This document shows positions 21,382 through 34,306 of a stretch of 64,000 nt of DNA, one piece after another. This stretch comes from Anisodus tanguticus (lineage: Eukaryota > Streptophyta > Magnoliopsida > Solanales > Solanaceae): the NCBI GenBank assembly GCA_034509755.1, contig CM067549.1, positions 35,546,001 through 35,610,000 on the forward strand, in the 5' to 3' direction. How positions within the stretch are numbered: the stretch's first letter is position 1; every line of letters starts with the position of its first letter. The position numbers were made by a program, and so were the translations under genes. Below the pieces are notes generated by a model. It did no database searches, was not told where the DNA came from, and saw nothing but the letters and a program-made list of their open reading frames with translations.

Positions 21382-24051
21382 TGTCATGACCCAAACCGGA
21401 GGGCCATGACGGGCACCAGGACCTTACCTGTCGAGCACCACTAGACATACATTCACCACATAATCGTAAATAAGAATGGGCCATGAGGGTTATCACGAGG
21501 TAACCTCCTGACTCATAGAAATAATAAGCTAAAAAGGTGCAAGACTAACAGGGTATATATGTAATAGATGTTGGACATGACCGTAATAGCCAACAAGGCT
21601 ACCATAGACAGTCCTATACAACAAAAACATAGGCGGAGGAGGCCACATAACATCTGACTGCATCATAACTTCCTTCAAGCCTCTATTGGAGTACGTGGCA
21701 TCATAAGGTTGGGATAGGGCCCCGCTATACCCATATGCATATCAAAAATATCATACCAAGACTAGACCGCAACTCCGGGACAAGTAGAGTGCTCCAATAT
21801 CAGCTGAACAGGCAACCTACTGGTGTGGACTGTCACCCTGTCTACCTGAGCCTGCGGGCATGAAACGAAGCGTCCCCCAGGAAAAAAGGGCGTACGTATG
21901 AATAATGTACCGAGTATGTAAGGCATGAGAAATAGCATAATAAAGGCATGGAGGCAACCTAAGACAAGGAATAATCAACCTATACAGAATGCCTCTAAGG
22001 GCCACAATATGCCTAAGTGTCGTATATGTGCATATATGATGGCTGGTCCTACATATACATATGCCTATATAACGCCATCAAGCCTATGTGGGCATCTCAT
22101 CACATCATATCGGCCTCTGTGGGCATAATCATCATCATATACCAGTTGATCAGGTGGTGGTGCGTATATAATGTCATATATCAGTTGATCAGGTGGTGGT
22201 GCGTATATATCATATAGCATATGCGTATATAATGCCTGTGAGGTCATGGTATATAAATGTATATAATGCATGAATGATACTAAGACACTCTGAGTCTATC
22301 GGAGTGACGTAAGGTCATTGCCCCTCAGATTAACATTATGGAACTAACATCATAACATAACTTACTTTGAAGAATCAATAAGCGATAATATAAGATCACT
22401 ATCATTATATAGAAGTCAAGAACATCAGCCACTAACATATCTAAGAGTGGAACCATTATGGATATTGTTCGTTTACGTTCGTTTCATTCTGATCATGCCA
22501 AAAGAAGGAAGAATAGGCTTAACATACCTTTTTTGCTAACGAATCCACATACTGCCTGTAGTACTTCAACCTACATCAAGGTATTAGAACTATGGTTAAT
22601 GCCATGGAAGGACTCAAACACATTTCTAAGCTAATAGCTCTCTAGCGGAAAATCAGGCAGCAATTCCCCTACATTTACTCACTTCCCCGAATCCAAAACA
22701 ACACCAAACAACGATATTTACAATACCAATAACCAATCCCATCCATTAAGCCCCTTAACAACGTAAGAACAATTCTGACAATTAAAACAATAGGGTCACG
22801 AGCGACAAGCTTGGTTTACGATTAAATAATTATACCCCTTTTCTCCTTCCAGAACCTGTTACAACATTAACCGCAATATATTCAATTGCTTCTACTAATT
22901 TTCAGCCACAACAAAACATTGAAACGAAGTCATAACAGTTCAACCATTTTCAGCAACTCAAAACTGATTTTCATATCATTTCTTCATCAATTTGTACTTC
23001 CACAACCTAGTTAAGACAATAACAATATTAACCACAACATACTCCATCCAATCCTCACATGTTACAACCATATAATAACATGAAACTACTCATAGTCCAT
23101 AACAACACAACAACTTTTACCTGATTTTCAACCCCTGTTTCATAGGTTCTTCACCATACAACTAGCTAGAACATAGACAAGCTTAAATACATGAAGGAGA
23201 GAGGTTTTGTTAACCTAATTCAAGCACTACAAGGGAAGAGACATGGCAATATCTTACCTTGGATGAGAATCAATTTCCTTCACTTAGATTCTTCAAGATT
23301 GGAGATAATATTTCAACTTGAATTGAAGAACAAGAAGAGGATTACTTAAGATTCTTATGGATTTGGGGCTGACCAGTTTAGATGGAGTTTCTCTTCCAAT
23401 TGAAACTTGAATAGAAAAGAGAATCACTTGAGGTCTCTTAGGGTTATGGCAAAATCAACTTTTTTGGAGAAGGGTTTCTATAGCTGACTTGAGAGTGAAG
23501 TTGCTGAGTGAAATTGAGAGGATAATGGTGTTCATCAGCCCTTATTAAAGGCCTCATGATAGACCAACACTTTCCCTTTTTTGTGGATTAATTTGGGCCC
23601 TTCCTTTTAGCAAATAGGTGACACACCTACTTGTCACCTGCTTGCTTAATTAGTAGGTGTCACATGCTGCCCTTAGACACGTGTCTCATCCTCGTTAATA
23701 ATCATGGCATATGTTAAGTATCTCAAGTTGGTAGGATAGGTAAGCAAGTAGCTCGAGCAAGCAGGACGGTAAGCAATCAGCTCAATTTTATGTATCCAAT
23801 ATCCCGTTTGTTTTTCAAGTCTCATTCACCTTAACTTACTTAAGATTCTGATAAACATTCCTTAACCTTGTAGGTGGATTTCATCCTTTTATGCTTACGT
23901 TAGATATCATAAAATGACAATTACGTATGAAGTACGGGGTATAACAATAGGCATGTCTAATATTGTATAACCTCGAAGATAATCCTGATGTCCAAGACTA
24001 AGAGGACTAACATACGACGAATCTCAACATACAAAACTATGAGGTATAACA
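21382..24051 (-). mobile_element. A-2 3' LTR (2.67 kb)
   Basis: On the minus strand it runs from TGTTATACCTCATAG at 24051 to GGGTCATGACA at 21382. It pairs with the 5' LTR at 31666-34306. The left flank 21377-21381 CTTTA and the right flank of the whole element 34307-34311 CTTTG form a 5-bp duplication with one mismatch. A hairpin AAATAGGTG-ACA-CACCTACTT sits at 23612-23632. Confidence 0.95.
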
Positions 24052-24065
24052 TCCTTCCCCCCTTA
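24052..24065 (-). other. A-2 polypurine tract
   Basis: The minus strand reads TAAGGGGGGAAGGA right before the 3' LTR, matching the tract of A-0. Confidence 0.82.
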
Positions 24066-24307
24066 GAAACATTCATGAGGTGGGAAGTATACATAAGGGA
24101 CCAATTAATCCTCCAGATTTTCTGAAAGTTTTTGACCGAATCTCCCTTATAAATAGGACTATCCGGACCCTGTCAACAATTAGAAGATATCCAAACTTGC
24201 CTCATACGGTCATACAACAACATATACATATCACCGGGCCTCATGTGGCCATCAAATATCAAACGTAACTATCTGAAGTGGGAACTCACCTCATGTATCT
24301 ATACGTC

Positions 24308-24942
24308 GGCTCTTGGTCGGGCTACACTTCACTCGGAACATTGGCTTTAGTTAATAGGTGAGGATACTTATACTTCATCTCCTCTTCCGCCTCCCACGTC
24401 ATCTCTTCTACATTCTTATTTCGCCATAGAACCTTCACGGAGGCTACTTCTTTAGTCCATAGCTTATGGACTTGTCGATCTAAGATAGCAATAGGAATCT
24501 CTTCATATGATAAGTCCTTTGTAACTTTCACATCGTTAATCGGTACAATTCGGGAAGGATCCCCAACACACGCTCTCAACATAGAAACATCGAAGACCAG
24601 ATCAACAAACTCTAACTCTGGAGGCATGTCCAATTCGTAAGCCACTTGGCCTACTCATCAAATTATGCAATATGACCCAATGTACCTTGGGCTAAGTTTT
24701 CCCCTTTTCCCAAATGTCATTACACCCTTCATAGGAGAAATCTTCAAGAAGACCCAATCATCTACTTAGAACTATAAGTCTTATCGTCACACATCTGAAT
24801 ATGACTTCTAACGACTCTGAGCGGTTAACAGCCATTCTTAGATAAGCTTCATCTTCTCTATGGCTTGGTGCACTAGGTCAGGCCCAAATAATTCTGATTC
24901 GCCTACTTCGAACCATCCGATAGGAGATCTACATTTCCATCC
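24308..24942 (-). pseudogene. A-2 integrase C-terminus and chromodomain
   Basis: An intact minus-strand frame of 107 codons (24645-24322) contains YELDMPPELEF, LSYEEIPIAILDRQVHKL, KEVASVKVLWRNKNVEEMTWEAEEEM and YPHLL. The WRN..VEE.TWE..E pattern is the hallmark of the Tekay-type chromodomain that reads histone marks and guides integration. The segment between 24646 and 24942 is a broken connector. The chromodomain is one of the best preserved parts of A-2. Confidence 0.93.
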
Positions 24943-25610
24943 TTACAAAGCCTCATATGGAGCCATTTTGATATTATCATGATAATTGTTATTGTACGCA
25001 AATTCAATAAGGGGTAGATTATCATCCAAACTTCCCTTGAAGTCCAATACACAAGCTCGTAGCATGTCTTCGAGCATTTGAATCATACGCTTGGCCTGCC
25101 CGTCTGTATGAGGGTGGAAAGCTGTGCTAAGATTAACTTGAGTGCCCAAACATTTTTGAAATGACCTCTAGAAATTAGTGGTGAACTGTGCACCTCATTC
25201 AGATATAATATAAATAGGCACACCATGAAGGCGAACAACCTCCTTAACGTACAACTTCATGTAGTCCTCGGCCAGGTAAGTAGTTTTGAGCTCTAGGAAA
25301 TGAGCTGATTTGGTCAGTCTATCAACAATCACCCAAATAGAATCAAACTTATGATAAGAGCGAGGTAAACCCGTAATGAAATCCATATTAATCATTTCCC
25401 ATTTCCATAGCAGGATCTCAATGTTCCGAGTCAAGCCGTCGAGCTTTTAGTACTCTACTTTTACTTGCTAACAATTAGGACACTGAGCTACAAACTCCGT
25501 AATTTTCCTCTTCATGTCATTCCACCAATACATACCTTTGAGATAATGATACATATTAGTAGATCCAGGGTGAATGGAATATCGTGAGCAATGGACCTCC
25601 ATCATAATCT
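24943..25610 (-). pseudogene. A-2 integrase zinc finger and catalytic core, broken
   Basis: Reading leftwards on the minus strand, the HHCC finger is followed by YWWNDMKRK, the core (INMDFITGLPRSYHKFDSIWVIVDRL) and, after stops near 25195 and 25160, the last part (STAFHPHTDGQAKRMIQMLEDMLRAC). The third catalytic glutamate is changed to lysine (QAER to QAKR). The second aspartate motif reads ISE followed by a stop where ISDRG is expected. The enzyme is therefore inactive twice over. It would join retrotransposon DNA into the host chromosome. Confidence 0.93.
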
Positions 25611-26300
25611 TATCTCGTAATCCCGCTACATATGGAACACATAAATGGCCCTGGTGCTTGAGAACCCCATTTCCGTCAATCCCAAAGGCTGTGGTCTTCT
25701 TTTATTGAATACCCTCTCTTATTTTTCCTAAAATGGGGTCTTCCCACTGATGTTCCTTACCTTCCGATATGAGGGACGACTCTGATGTATCCCGAATTAC
25801 AAAGCTACCATCTTCTGAACCTATTAATCGAACTCCCAACTTAGCTAACTAATGGAGCTCTTATATCAACTATTTTCTCTCGGCCCGCACCGACATCGAG
25901 CTGACCATAGACTTGCGACTAAGCGCGTCCACTACAATATTAGCTTTACCTGGATGGTATAGGATGTCCATATCATAATCCTTCAATAATTCAAGCCACC
26001 TTCTTTGTCTCAAGTTCAACTCTTTCTGCTTAAATATATACTGCAGACTCTTATGATCCGTGAAAATGTCTACATGAACACCATACAAGTAGTGTCGCCA
26101 AATTTTCAGTGCATAGACCACCGCGGCTAACTACAAATTATGTGTCAGATAGTTCTTCTCATATTTCCTCAATTTTCTTGAAGCATAGGCATCACCTTAT
26201 CATGTTGCATCAACACACATCCTAAACACATTCCCGAGGCATCACAATACACAACATAACCTTTTGGATCATCTGGGAGAGTAAAAACTGGTGCGGATGT
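25611..26300 (-). pseudogene. A-2 RNase H
   Basis: A clean minus-strand frame at 26121-25870 gives the RNase H core: VYALKIWRHYLYGV, FTDHKSLQYIFKQKELNLRQRRWLELLKDYD, YHPGKANIVVDALSRK. The catalytic aspartates of the DHKSL and ADALSR-type motifs are present; ADALSR reads VDALSR. The upstream part (26122-26300) and downstream spacer (25611-25869) are frame-broken. It would remove RNA from RNA:DNA hybrids. Confidence 0.92.
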
Positions 26301-27130
26301 TAGTCTGTCATTTAACTCTTGGAAACTCTGCTCACAGGCATCGGACCACTAGAACTTTACGGCCTTTTGTATCAACCTTGTCAATAGTGCTGATATGGTA
26401 GAAAATTCTGCTACAAACCTGCTATAATAGCCAGCTAAGCCTAAAAATCTATAAACCTCTGATTGAGTCGTGGGCCGAGGCCAATTCTTCACCGCTTCTA
26501 CTTTCTAAGTGTCAACTCTTATACCTTCATCTGACAATATATGACCAAGGAAAGCCACTGAATTCAACCAAAACTCACACTTGGAGAGCTTAGCATATAA
26601 CTTATGATCCTGGAGCGTCTATAGTACTACCCGCAAATGATATGCATGCTCCTCCTCCGAGTGAGAATAAACCAGAATATCATCTATAAATACTATCACA
26701 AACACATCCAGAAATGGGCGAAACACGTTGTTCATTAGATCCATAAATGTTGTTGGCGCGTTTGTGAGCCTGAATGACATTACTAAGAACTTGAAGTGCC
26801 CATACCTTATTCTGAAAGCCGTTTTTAGAATGTCCTTCTCCTTGACCCTTAGCTGATGGTACCCTGACCTTAGGTTGCTTTGAGAAATATTTTGCAGCCT
26901 ATACCTGATCAAACAAGTCATCAATTCTGGGAAGAGGGTACTTGTTCTTAATAGTGACTTTATTCAGCTGCCGATAGTCAATACACATTCACAACGAGCC
27001 ATATTTCTTTTATACAAACAATACCAGTGCACCCCAAGGGGACATGCTTGGGCCTAATGAAGCCTTTCTCAAACATATCCTTTAATTACTCCTTTAATTC
27101 TTGCAATTCAGCTGGAGCCATTCTATAAGG
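26301..27130 (-). pseudogene. A-2 reverse transcriptase, broken
   Basis: The frame at 26924-26619 carries LRSGYHQLRVKEKDILKTAFRIRYGHFKFLVMSFRLTNAPTTFMDLMNNVF and FIDDILVYS. The FIDD catalytic pair is intact. The first catalytic aspartate (SKIDLRSG) reads QSNLRSG, so it is changed to asparagine. Upstream, VRVPSAKGQGEG-like text and stops show frame loss near 26925-27060. The thumb and connection region is broken around 26301-26618. Its Tekay-type wording (FRPFLDVFVIVFIDDILVYS) matches family A. Confidence 0.93.
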
Positions 27131-27850
27131 AGGGATATATATCGGCTAAGTGTCTGGCAACACATCTATACCGAGCTTAATCTCCATTACGGGAGAAAGG
27201 CCTGGAAGTTCGTTTGGAAATACATCAAGAAATTCATTAACCACTGGAATTGATTGAAGAATAGGTGGTTTAGCATCGGCATCTCTGGTCCGAACAAGAT
27301 GGTATATACAAACTCTGAAAATCATCTTTCTTGCCTTAAGGTATGAAATAAACCTACCCTTTAGCGTCACAGTATTACCCTTCCATTCAAGGACTGGCTC
27401 GCTTGGAAACTGAAATCTAACAATATTTGTTCAATAATCAACATTAGCGTAGCATGACGCCATCCAATCCATGCCCATAATAATATCAAAATCAACCGTT
27501 TCTAACTCTACCAGATCCGCTAGGGTCTAATGGATACAAATTAACACTGCATAATTTTGATACACCCGTCTAGCAACTACCAACTCACCAACTAGTGTAG
27601 ATACCGCAAATGGATCTTTTAACAACTCAGGCTCCATACCAAACTTACATAAAATGAAAGGGGTGACATATGATAGGTTGGAGCCTGGAGCTAACAACGC
27701 ATATATGTTATGTGAAAAACTGATATTATACTTGTAATAACATCAGGTGAAGACTCCTGATCATGTTGACCTATCAATGAGTAAATGCGGTTTTGGCTAC
27801 CACCAAAGCTAGTTGCTCCACCCCTACCTCTGCCTCAACTGGCTAATGTA
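27131..27850 (-). pseudogene. A-2 aspartic protease region, broken
   Basis: The minus strand shows decayed protease text equivalent to A-1 19000-19530. The last part is open (27370-27146: LKGRFISYLKARKMIF, VVNEFLDVFPNELPGL). Stops are dense between 27400 and 27750. The catalytic region lies near 27690 but the motif is not intact in one frame. Confidence 0.82.
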
Positions 27851-28279
27851 TGATGACCTTACCTTGATGGGCGTGCTGAAGATGATGAAGCTGCTAAAGA
27901 TCCGGCCGGCTGGGCCTTAACACCTCTGCCTCTTGTCGGACAATCTCGCATAATATGACTGGGATGACCACAAGAATATCACACATCTGATCCTCGTTGG
28001 GACGACCCCGGATGGGCCTTACCACACTACTCACATTGAGTCAAAGGCGGCCTCATCTGACTAGAATCCCCTTTATAATAGAATTCTGATGCTTGTGAAC
28101 TCTGACCTGGTCCATATTGAGCAAACCGATCAACAATCGACCTCAAAAACTGTGACGGTGCACTAGCTGTTGGGTAGGATGGGCGCTAGACCCATATCTG
28201 AACTCTACTATGTCACCTACGCATTGGGCCCTCTTGTGCTAGCCCCTATCTCTCTCTCTCGATCTACCCTCTCTTGTCT
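27851..28279 (-). pseudogene. A-2 gag C-terminal part with zinc knuckle
   Basis: This is the piece of gag left of the A-3 insertion, with broken minus-strand frames. A CCHC-type knuckle is readable as YSCGHPSHIMRDCP near 27940-27985, with the first cysteine lost to a stop. It joins the N-terminal part at 30866 once A-3 and one copy of its CTTAC duplication are ignored. Confidence 0.85.
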
Positions 28280-28284
28280 CTTAC
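28280..28284. repeat. Target duplication, left of A-3
   Basis: CTTAC is repeated exactly at 30861-30865. The pair brackets the solo LTR A-3. Confidence 0.9.
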
Positions 28285-30860
28285 TGTTACATTCCATAAT
28301 TTTCATGCTAAGTTGTGTCATGAGTAAGTTGACATAAGCTCGGAAACGAGATCATCTTTGAAATTATAAATGAGTAAAGGTGAACGTGACTCTCAGGTGT
28401 TAAGATACCTCTACAAGGTAAAGGAATGTTTTAAAACAATTGTTAATAAGTCTCATAAGAATTCGGGTCTAAACGAATCGAAGAAATTAAGTTTGTCCAA
28501 ACTCGGGAAAAAGTAGGCAGAATTCTGGACAGGATTTTGGCCCAACTTTCTGAGTGTATATCTTCTAGTGTATAAGGATTTATGGGGTTCATAACCTATG
28601 TATATTCAAGTTCCGAGAGTCTACTTTCTAATGCAGTACACCGTTAGTCAATCGGAGCTCCACACAAATCGTTATGTGTATTTTAAGATAACGATGCAAG
28701 CAGCTCCATAAGGTACCCACTTAGGTGGTGGACACTTATCCTTTTGTATTTAAAAAGGTGGAACGTCTTTGGGATCTCATTTCTCACCATTTCACATCCT
28801 AATCAGATCCCAAATACTCCCAAGACATATCCCTATCATCTAAGTAAAGTTCCATAAGAAATCAAAAGTGGTTTATCCCTTGGAGATCATATAAGTGTAA
28901 GAGGAAGCTTGTTCATCTCTTCTGGTGGTGAGATTGAGGTTACTTCAAGCTAAAGTAAGGTTAAGGGGGGCTGTTTTTCGTGCATCTAATTAATACATAC
29001 CCTATTCATCATATATAATAGTTTAATAAAGTCTTTGAAGTGTTGTTTGATTAAAAACTTATGAAATAAAATTTCAAAGTTGTAAGCCGAGGTGCTTGTG
29101 GCATATGGACTATTTTGAGGGGTTTGTGAGCTATATTTTTTACTGGAAATTTATGGAGTAGCTTGAGTATAATGTTATTAACATTGTTCTTATGTTGTTG
29201 ATGTTGTGTTGCTGGACTTGGAAGAAAAGAGAAGGTGGAGACTTGTTGTTTCCTAGTTAGAACCTAGCTTGTAGCTTGTAGCTTGTTGGTTGTTGTGCCA
29301 TGTTGGGCTACGTATGAAGCTAATTTTTTACCTATGTCCTTACTGATTTATAGAGACGGGAACATATACATGTATTATTGATAGAGTTCCATGTCTTAGA
29401 AGGAAGGAGGAGTGTGATATGATATTGTAAGCCGAGCCTGCCGCTCATTATACTATTGTTTGAATTGTCAGTTTTTTTCTTACGTTGTTGAGGGGCTGAA
29501 TGGATGTGATTGGTTATTGATATTGTTAATATCGTTGTTTGGTGCTGTTTTGAATTTGGGGAAGTAATGGAATGTAGGTGAAGTGCTGCCACGTTGCCCG
29601 ATTTTCCATAAGAGAGCTACTACCTCATAAATGTGTTTTGAGCCCTTCCATGGAATTAGCATAGTTCTAATACCTTGATGTAGGTTGTAGTACTACAGGC
29701 AGTATGTGGAGTCATTAGCAACAAAGGTATGTTAAGGCTACTCTTCCTTCTTTTGGCACTATCAGAATGAAACGAACGTAAACGAACAATATCCATAACG
29801 ACTCTACTCTTAGATATGTTAGAGGTTGATGTTCTTGACTTCTATATAATGATAGTGATCTTATCTTATGGCTTGTTGATTCTTCAAAGTAAGGTATGTT
29901 GATGATGTTAGTTCCATAATGTTAATCGGAGGTGCAATGACCTTACGTCACTCCGATAGACTCAGTGTCTTAGTATCATTCATGCATTATATACATGTAT
30001 ATGCATGACCTCACATGCGTTATATACTCTATATGATATGTATATGGTATATGAGAAAGGTTTTGGCGTTATATAAGCACCACCACCTGATCAGCTGGTA
30101 AATGATGATGATTATGCCTATAGAAGCCGATATGACATAATGGGATGCCCACAGAGGCTTGATGTCCTTATATACGCATATGTATATGTATGACTAGGCA
30201 TTATGTATGCACATGTACGATACTTAGGCATATTATGGCCCTCAGAGGCATTCTGTATAGGTTGGTTACTTATTCTCTTAGGTTACTTTTATGCCTCTAT
30301 TATGCTATTCTTCATGCCTTACATACTCGGTACACTATTTGTACTGATGCCCTTTTTGCATGGGAGACGCTGCATTTCATGCCCGTAGGTTCAGGTAGAC
30401 AGGGCGACGGACCGCACCAGTAGGTTGCCTATTCAGCTCATATTGGACCACTCTACTTGTTCCAGAGTTGTAGTCTAGCCTTGGTACGATATTTTTGATA
30501 TGCATATGGGTATGGCGGGGCCCTGTCCCGACCTTATGATGCCACATACTCTGGTAGAGGCTTATATACAGTTATGATGTAGTCAGAGTTATGTGGCCTC
30601 CTCGGCCTATGTTTTTGTTGCATAGTCATCTATGGTAGTCTTGTCGGCTTGTACGGTCATGTCCAGCATCTATGTATGTACATATATGCCTTGTCGGTCT
30701 TGCACCTTTTCAGCTTATTCTTTCTATGAGTCAGCAGGTTACCTCATGACGGCCCTCATGGCCCATGCTTACTTACAATTATATGGTGAATGTATGTCTA
30801 GTGGTCCTCGACAAGTAAGGCCCTGGTGCCCGTCATAGCCCTCCGGTTTGGGTTGTGACA
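28285..30860 (+). mobile_element. A-3 solo LTR (2.58 kb)
   Basis: It starts TGTTACATTCC and ends GGGTTGTGACA, with a perfect 5-bp duplication CTTAC on both sides and no internal region, so it is a solo LTR left by recombination between two LTRs. It lies in the opposite orientation inside A-2 gag. Its last 1.4 kb (from about 29425) is close to other A LTRs, but the first 1.1 kb is quite different, so it belongs to a distinct subfamily. The exact duplication and clean TG...CA ends suggest it is among the younger insertions. Confidence 0.95.
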
Positions 30861-30865
30861 CTTAC
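30861..30865. repeat. Target duplication, right of A-3
   Basis: CTTAC, identical to 28280-28284. Confidence 0.9.
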
Positions 30866-31475
30866 GATCCTCCAAATTCTGTGCATAAGCCTGAATGCGA
30901 GCAATATACATATCCGGAATCAGAGAAGCCATAGTACTCATTAACTAAGTGTGGCCCTAAGCCCCTAAAATGCACTCATGTCTCATACCAGGTCACCACG
31001 ACATCCCGCAAGAAGCAAACTTTACCAACTCAGTATCGGTGGCATTCATTACCCGCAAGGCCTGCATCTCATCCAGAAAATTCTGCACGTCCGCATTCAA
31101 ATCTGATCCCATGAATACCGAAGGGTCCAAGTTAATGAAATCCCGAGCTCTCACACTAACTGCTCTATCATAAGGACCGGTAGTCTAACGTTGCGCCTGA
31201 GCGGCCACCAATCGAGTCAATAACTGTACAACACTTCGCATATCAAGATCCTCATCTGGAGTATCAGGTAGAGAAACTGGGGGGTACTGCATCCCCACTA
31301 AGCTCATCTGGAGGTGGTGGAGTCGGGGAATGATGCGGAGGTACACACTGTGGGCTTCACTCTGGCCCTCACTAGCGGGTGGCACTTGGCTGGTACCCTC
31401 GTCCGCAGCTATATTCAATGCCCTGTTACTTTGGGACTTCTTCCTTGATGTAGGCATTGTTGAGATCATAAACAC
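30866..31475 (-). pseudogene. A-2 gag N-terminal part
   Basis: The minus frame opens at 31475. The likely start is the internal Met at about 31457 (MPTSRKKSQ), as in A-1. The Ser/Pro-rich N-terminus, PDTPDEDLDM and LLTRLVAAQAQR are readable up to 31185. The rest to 30866 has stops but still shows ARDFIN and NATDTE-like text. The gag core is then cut by the A-3 insertion. Confidence 0.88.
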
Positions 31476-31649
31476 GAGACAGATTAGGAGTGGAGTGCTT
31501 ATAACTCAGCTCTACTGCATGATATAGAACAAGAAGGAAAGGTAACCATCCTATATGCCTCGCAACCTCCTGTTTATAAGTTTGGTGCACAACACATCCA
31601 TAAACAAGACTTTACTAGGCACGGCTTGCAGACTCCCTAGGACAAACTT

Positions 31650-31661
31650 GCTCTGATACCA
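31650..31661 (-). other. A-2 primer-binding site (initiator Met tRNA)
   Basis: The minus strand reads TGGTATCAGAGC, a perfect match to the plant initiator-Met primer site, four bases after the 5' LTR. Confidence 0.92.
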
Positions 31662-31665
31662 TGTT

Positions 31666-34306
31666 TGTCATGACCTAAGCCGGAGGGCCATGACGGACAC
31701 TCAGACCTTACCTACCGAGAACCACTAGACATACATTCACCATATAATCATAAATAAGCATGGGCGACGAGGGCCATCATAAGGTAACCTACTGACTCAT
31801 AGAAATAATAAGCTGAAAAGGTGCAAGATCGATAGCGTATATATGTAAATACATAGATGTTAGACATGACAGTACGAGCCGACAAGGCTACGATAGATGA
31901 CTATACAACAAAAACATAGGCCGAGGATGCAACATAACATGTGACTGCATCATAACTGCCTACAAGCCTCTACTAGAGTACATCACATCATTAGGTCGGG
32001 ACGGGGCCCCTCTATACCCATATGCATATCAAAAATATTGTACCAAGACTAGACCGCAACTCTGGGACAAGTAGAGTGCTCCAATATCAGTTGAACAAGT
32101 AATCTACTGGTGCGGACAGTCGCCCTGTCTACCTAAGCCTGCGGGCATGAAATGCAGCATCTCCCAAGCAAAAGGGGCTTCAGTACGAATAATGTACCGA
32201 GTATGTAAGGCATGGGAAATAGCATAATAAAGGCATAGAGGTAACCTAAGACAAGGAATAATCAACCTATATAGAATGCCTCTGAGGGCGACAATATGCC
32301 TAATTATCGTACATGTGTGTATATAATGCATGGTCCTACATATACATATGCATATATAATACCATCAAGCCTCTGTGGGCATCCCATCACATCATATCGG
32401 CCTTACTCATCATCATATAACCGCTGATCAGGTGGTGGTGCATATATAATGTCATAACCTTTCCCATACCCCATATAAATATCATATAAAATACACGTAT
32501 ATAGAGCCTGTTAGGTCATGGTATATACATGTATATAATGCATGAATGATACTAAGACACTCTGAGTCAATCAAAGTGACGTAAGGTCGTTGCCCCTCCG
32601 ATTAATATTATGGAACTAACATCATCAACATAACTTACTTTGAAGAATGAACAAGCCGTAAGATAAGATCACTATCATTATATAGAAGTCAAGAACATCA
32701 GCCACTAACATATCTAAGAGTGGAGCCGTTATGGATATTGTTCGTTTCATTCTGATCATGCCAAAAGAAGGAAGAGTAGCCTTAACATACCTTTGTTTTT
32801 AACGACTCCACATACTACCTGTAGTACTTCAACCTACATCATGGTATTAGAACTATGGTTAATCCATGGAAGGACTCAAAACACAAATCTAAGCTAATAG
32901 CTCTCTTACGGAAAATCGGGCAGAAACCATACATTTCCTCACTTCCCCAAATTCAAAACAACACCAAACAATGATATTAACAATACCAATAACCAATCCC
33001 ATCCATTCAACCCTTTATCAAAGTAAAAACAATTCTGACAATTCAAACAATAGTATAACGAGCGGCAAGCTTGGTTTACGATTAAACAATTATAGCTCTA
33101 AACCCTTTTTCTCCTTCCAGAACATATTAACTATATTAACCACAATATATTCAATTATTCCTACTAATTTTTATCCACAACAAAACATTAAAACGAAATC
33201 ATAACAGTCCAACCATTTTCAGCAACTCAAAACTGATTTTCAGATCATTTCTTACTTCCACAACCTAGTTGAGACACTAATAAGCTTAACCACAACATAA
33301 TCCTCACATGTGACAACCATATAATAACATGAAACTACTCCAAGAGAGTCCATAACAACACAACAACTTTTACCTGATTTTCAGCCCCTATTTCATAGGC
33401 TCTTCACCACACAACTAGCTAGAACTTAGACAAGATTAAATACATGAAGGAGAGAGGTTTTGTTAACCTAATTCAAGCACTACAAGGGCAGAGACATGGC
33501 AATATCTTACCTTGGATGAGAATCAATTTCCTTCACTTGGATTCTTCAGACAATCTTTCAACTTGAATTGAAGAACAAGAAGAGGATTACTTAAGATTAT
33601 TAAGGATTTGGGGCTGACCAGTTTAGATGAAGTTTCTCTTCCAATTGAAACTTGGAAAGAAAAGAGAATCACTTGAGGTCTCTTAGGGTTATGGCAAAAT
33701 CAACTTTTTTTGGAGAAGGGTTTCTATAGCTGACTTGAGAGTGAAGTTGCTGAGTGAAATTGAGAGGATAATGGTGTTCATCAGCCCTTATTAAGGGCCT
33801 CATGACAGACCAACACTTGCACTCTTTGCTGGATTAATTTGGGCCCTTCCTTTTAGCAAGTAGGTGACACACCTATTTGTCACCTGCTTGCTTAATTAAT
33901 AGGTGTCACATGCTGCCCTTATTCACTTAGACATGTGTCTCATCCTCATTAATATTCATGACATGTGTTAAGTAGCTCAAGTTGGTAGGATGGGTAAGCA
34001 AGTAGCTCGAGCAAGTAGGACGGTGAGCAAGCAACTCAATTTTATGTATCTTATATCCCCTTTGTTTTCCAAGTCTCATTCACCTTAACTTACTTAAGAT
34101 TCTGATAAACCTTCATTAACCTTGTAGGTGGATTTCATCCTTTATAAGCTTACGTTAGATATCTTATAATGACAATAATGTATGAAGTACGGGGTATTAC
34201 AATAGGCATGTCTAATATCGTATAACCTCGAAGATAATCCTGATTTCCAAGACTAGGAGTACTAACATACGACGAATCTCAACATACAAAACTATGAGGT
34301 GTAACA
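31666..34306 (-). mobile_element. A-2 5' LTR (2.64 kb)
   Basis: On the minus strand it runs from TGTTACACCTCATAG (34306) to GGTCATGACA (31666). It pairs with 21382-24051, giving a complete LTR-to-LTR element of about 10.3 kb after subtracting A-3. The hairpin AAGTAGGTG-ACA-CACCTATTT is at 33858-33878. Visible differences between the two LTRs (substitutions and small indels) show the insertion is not recent. Confidence 0.95.
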
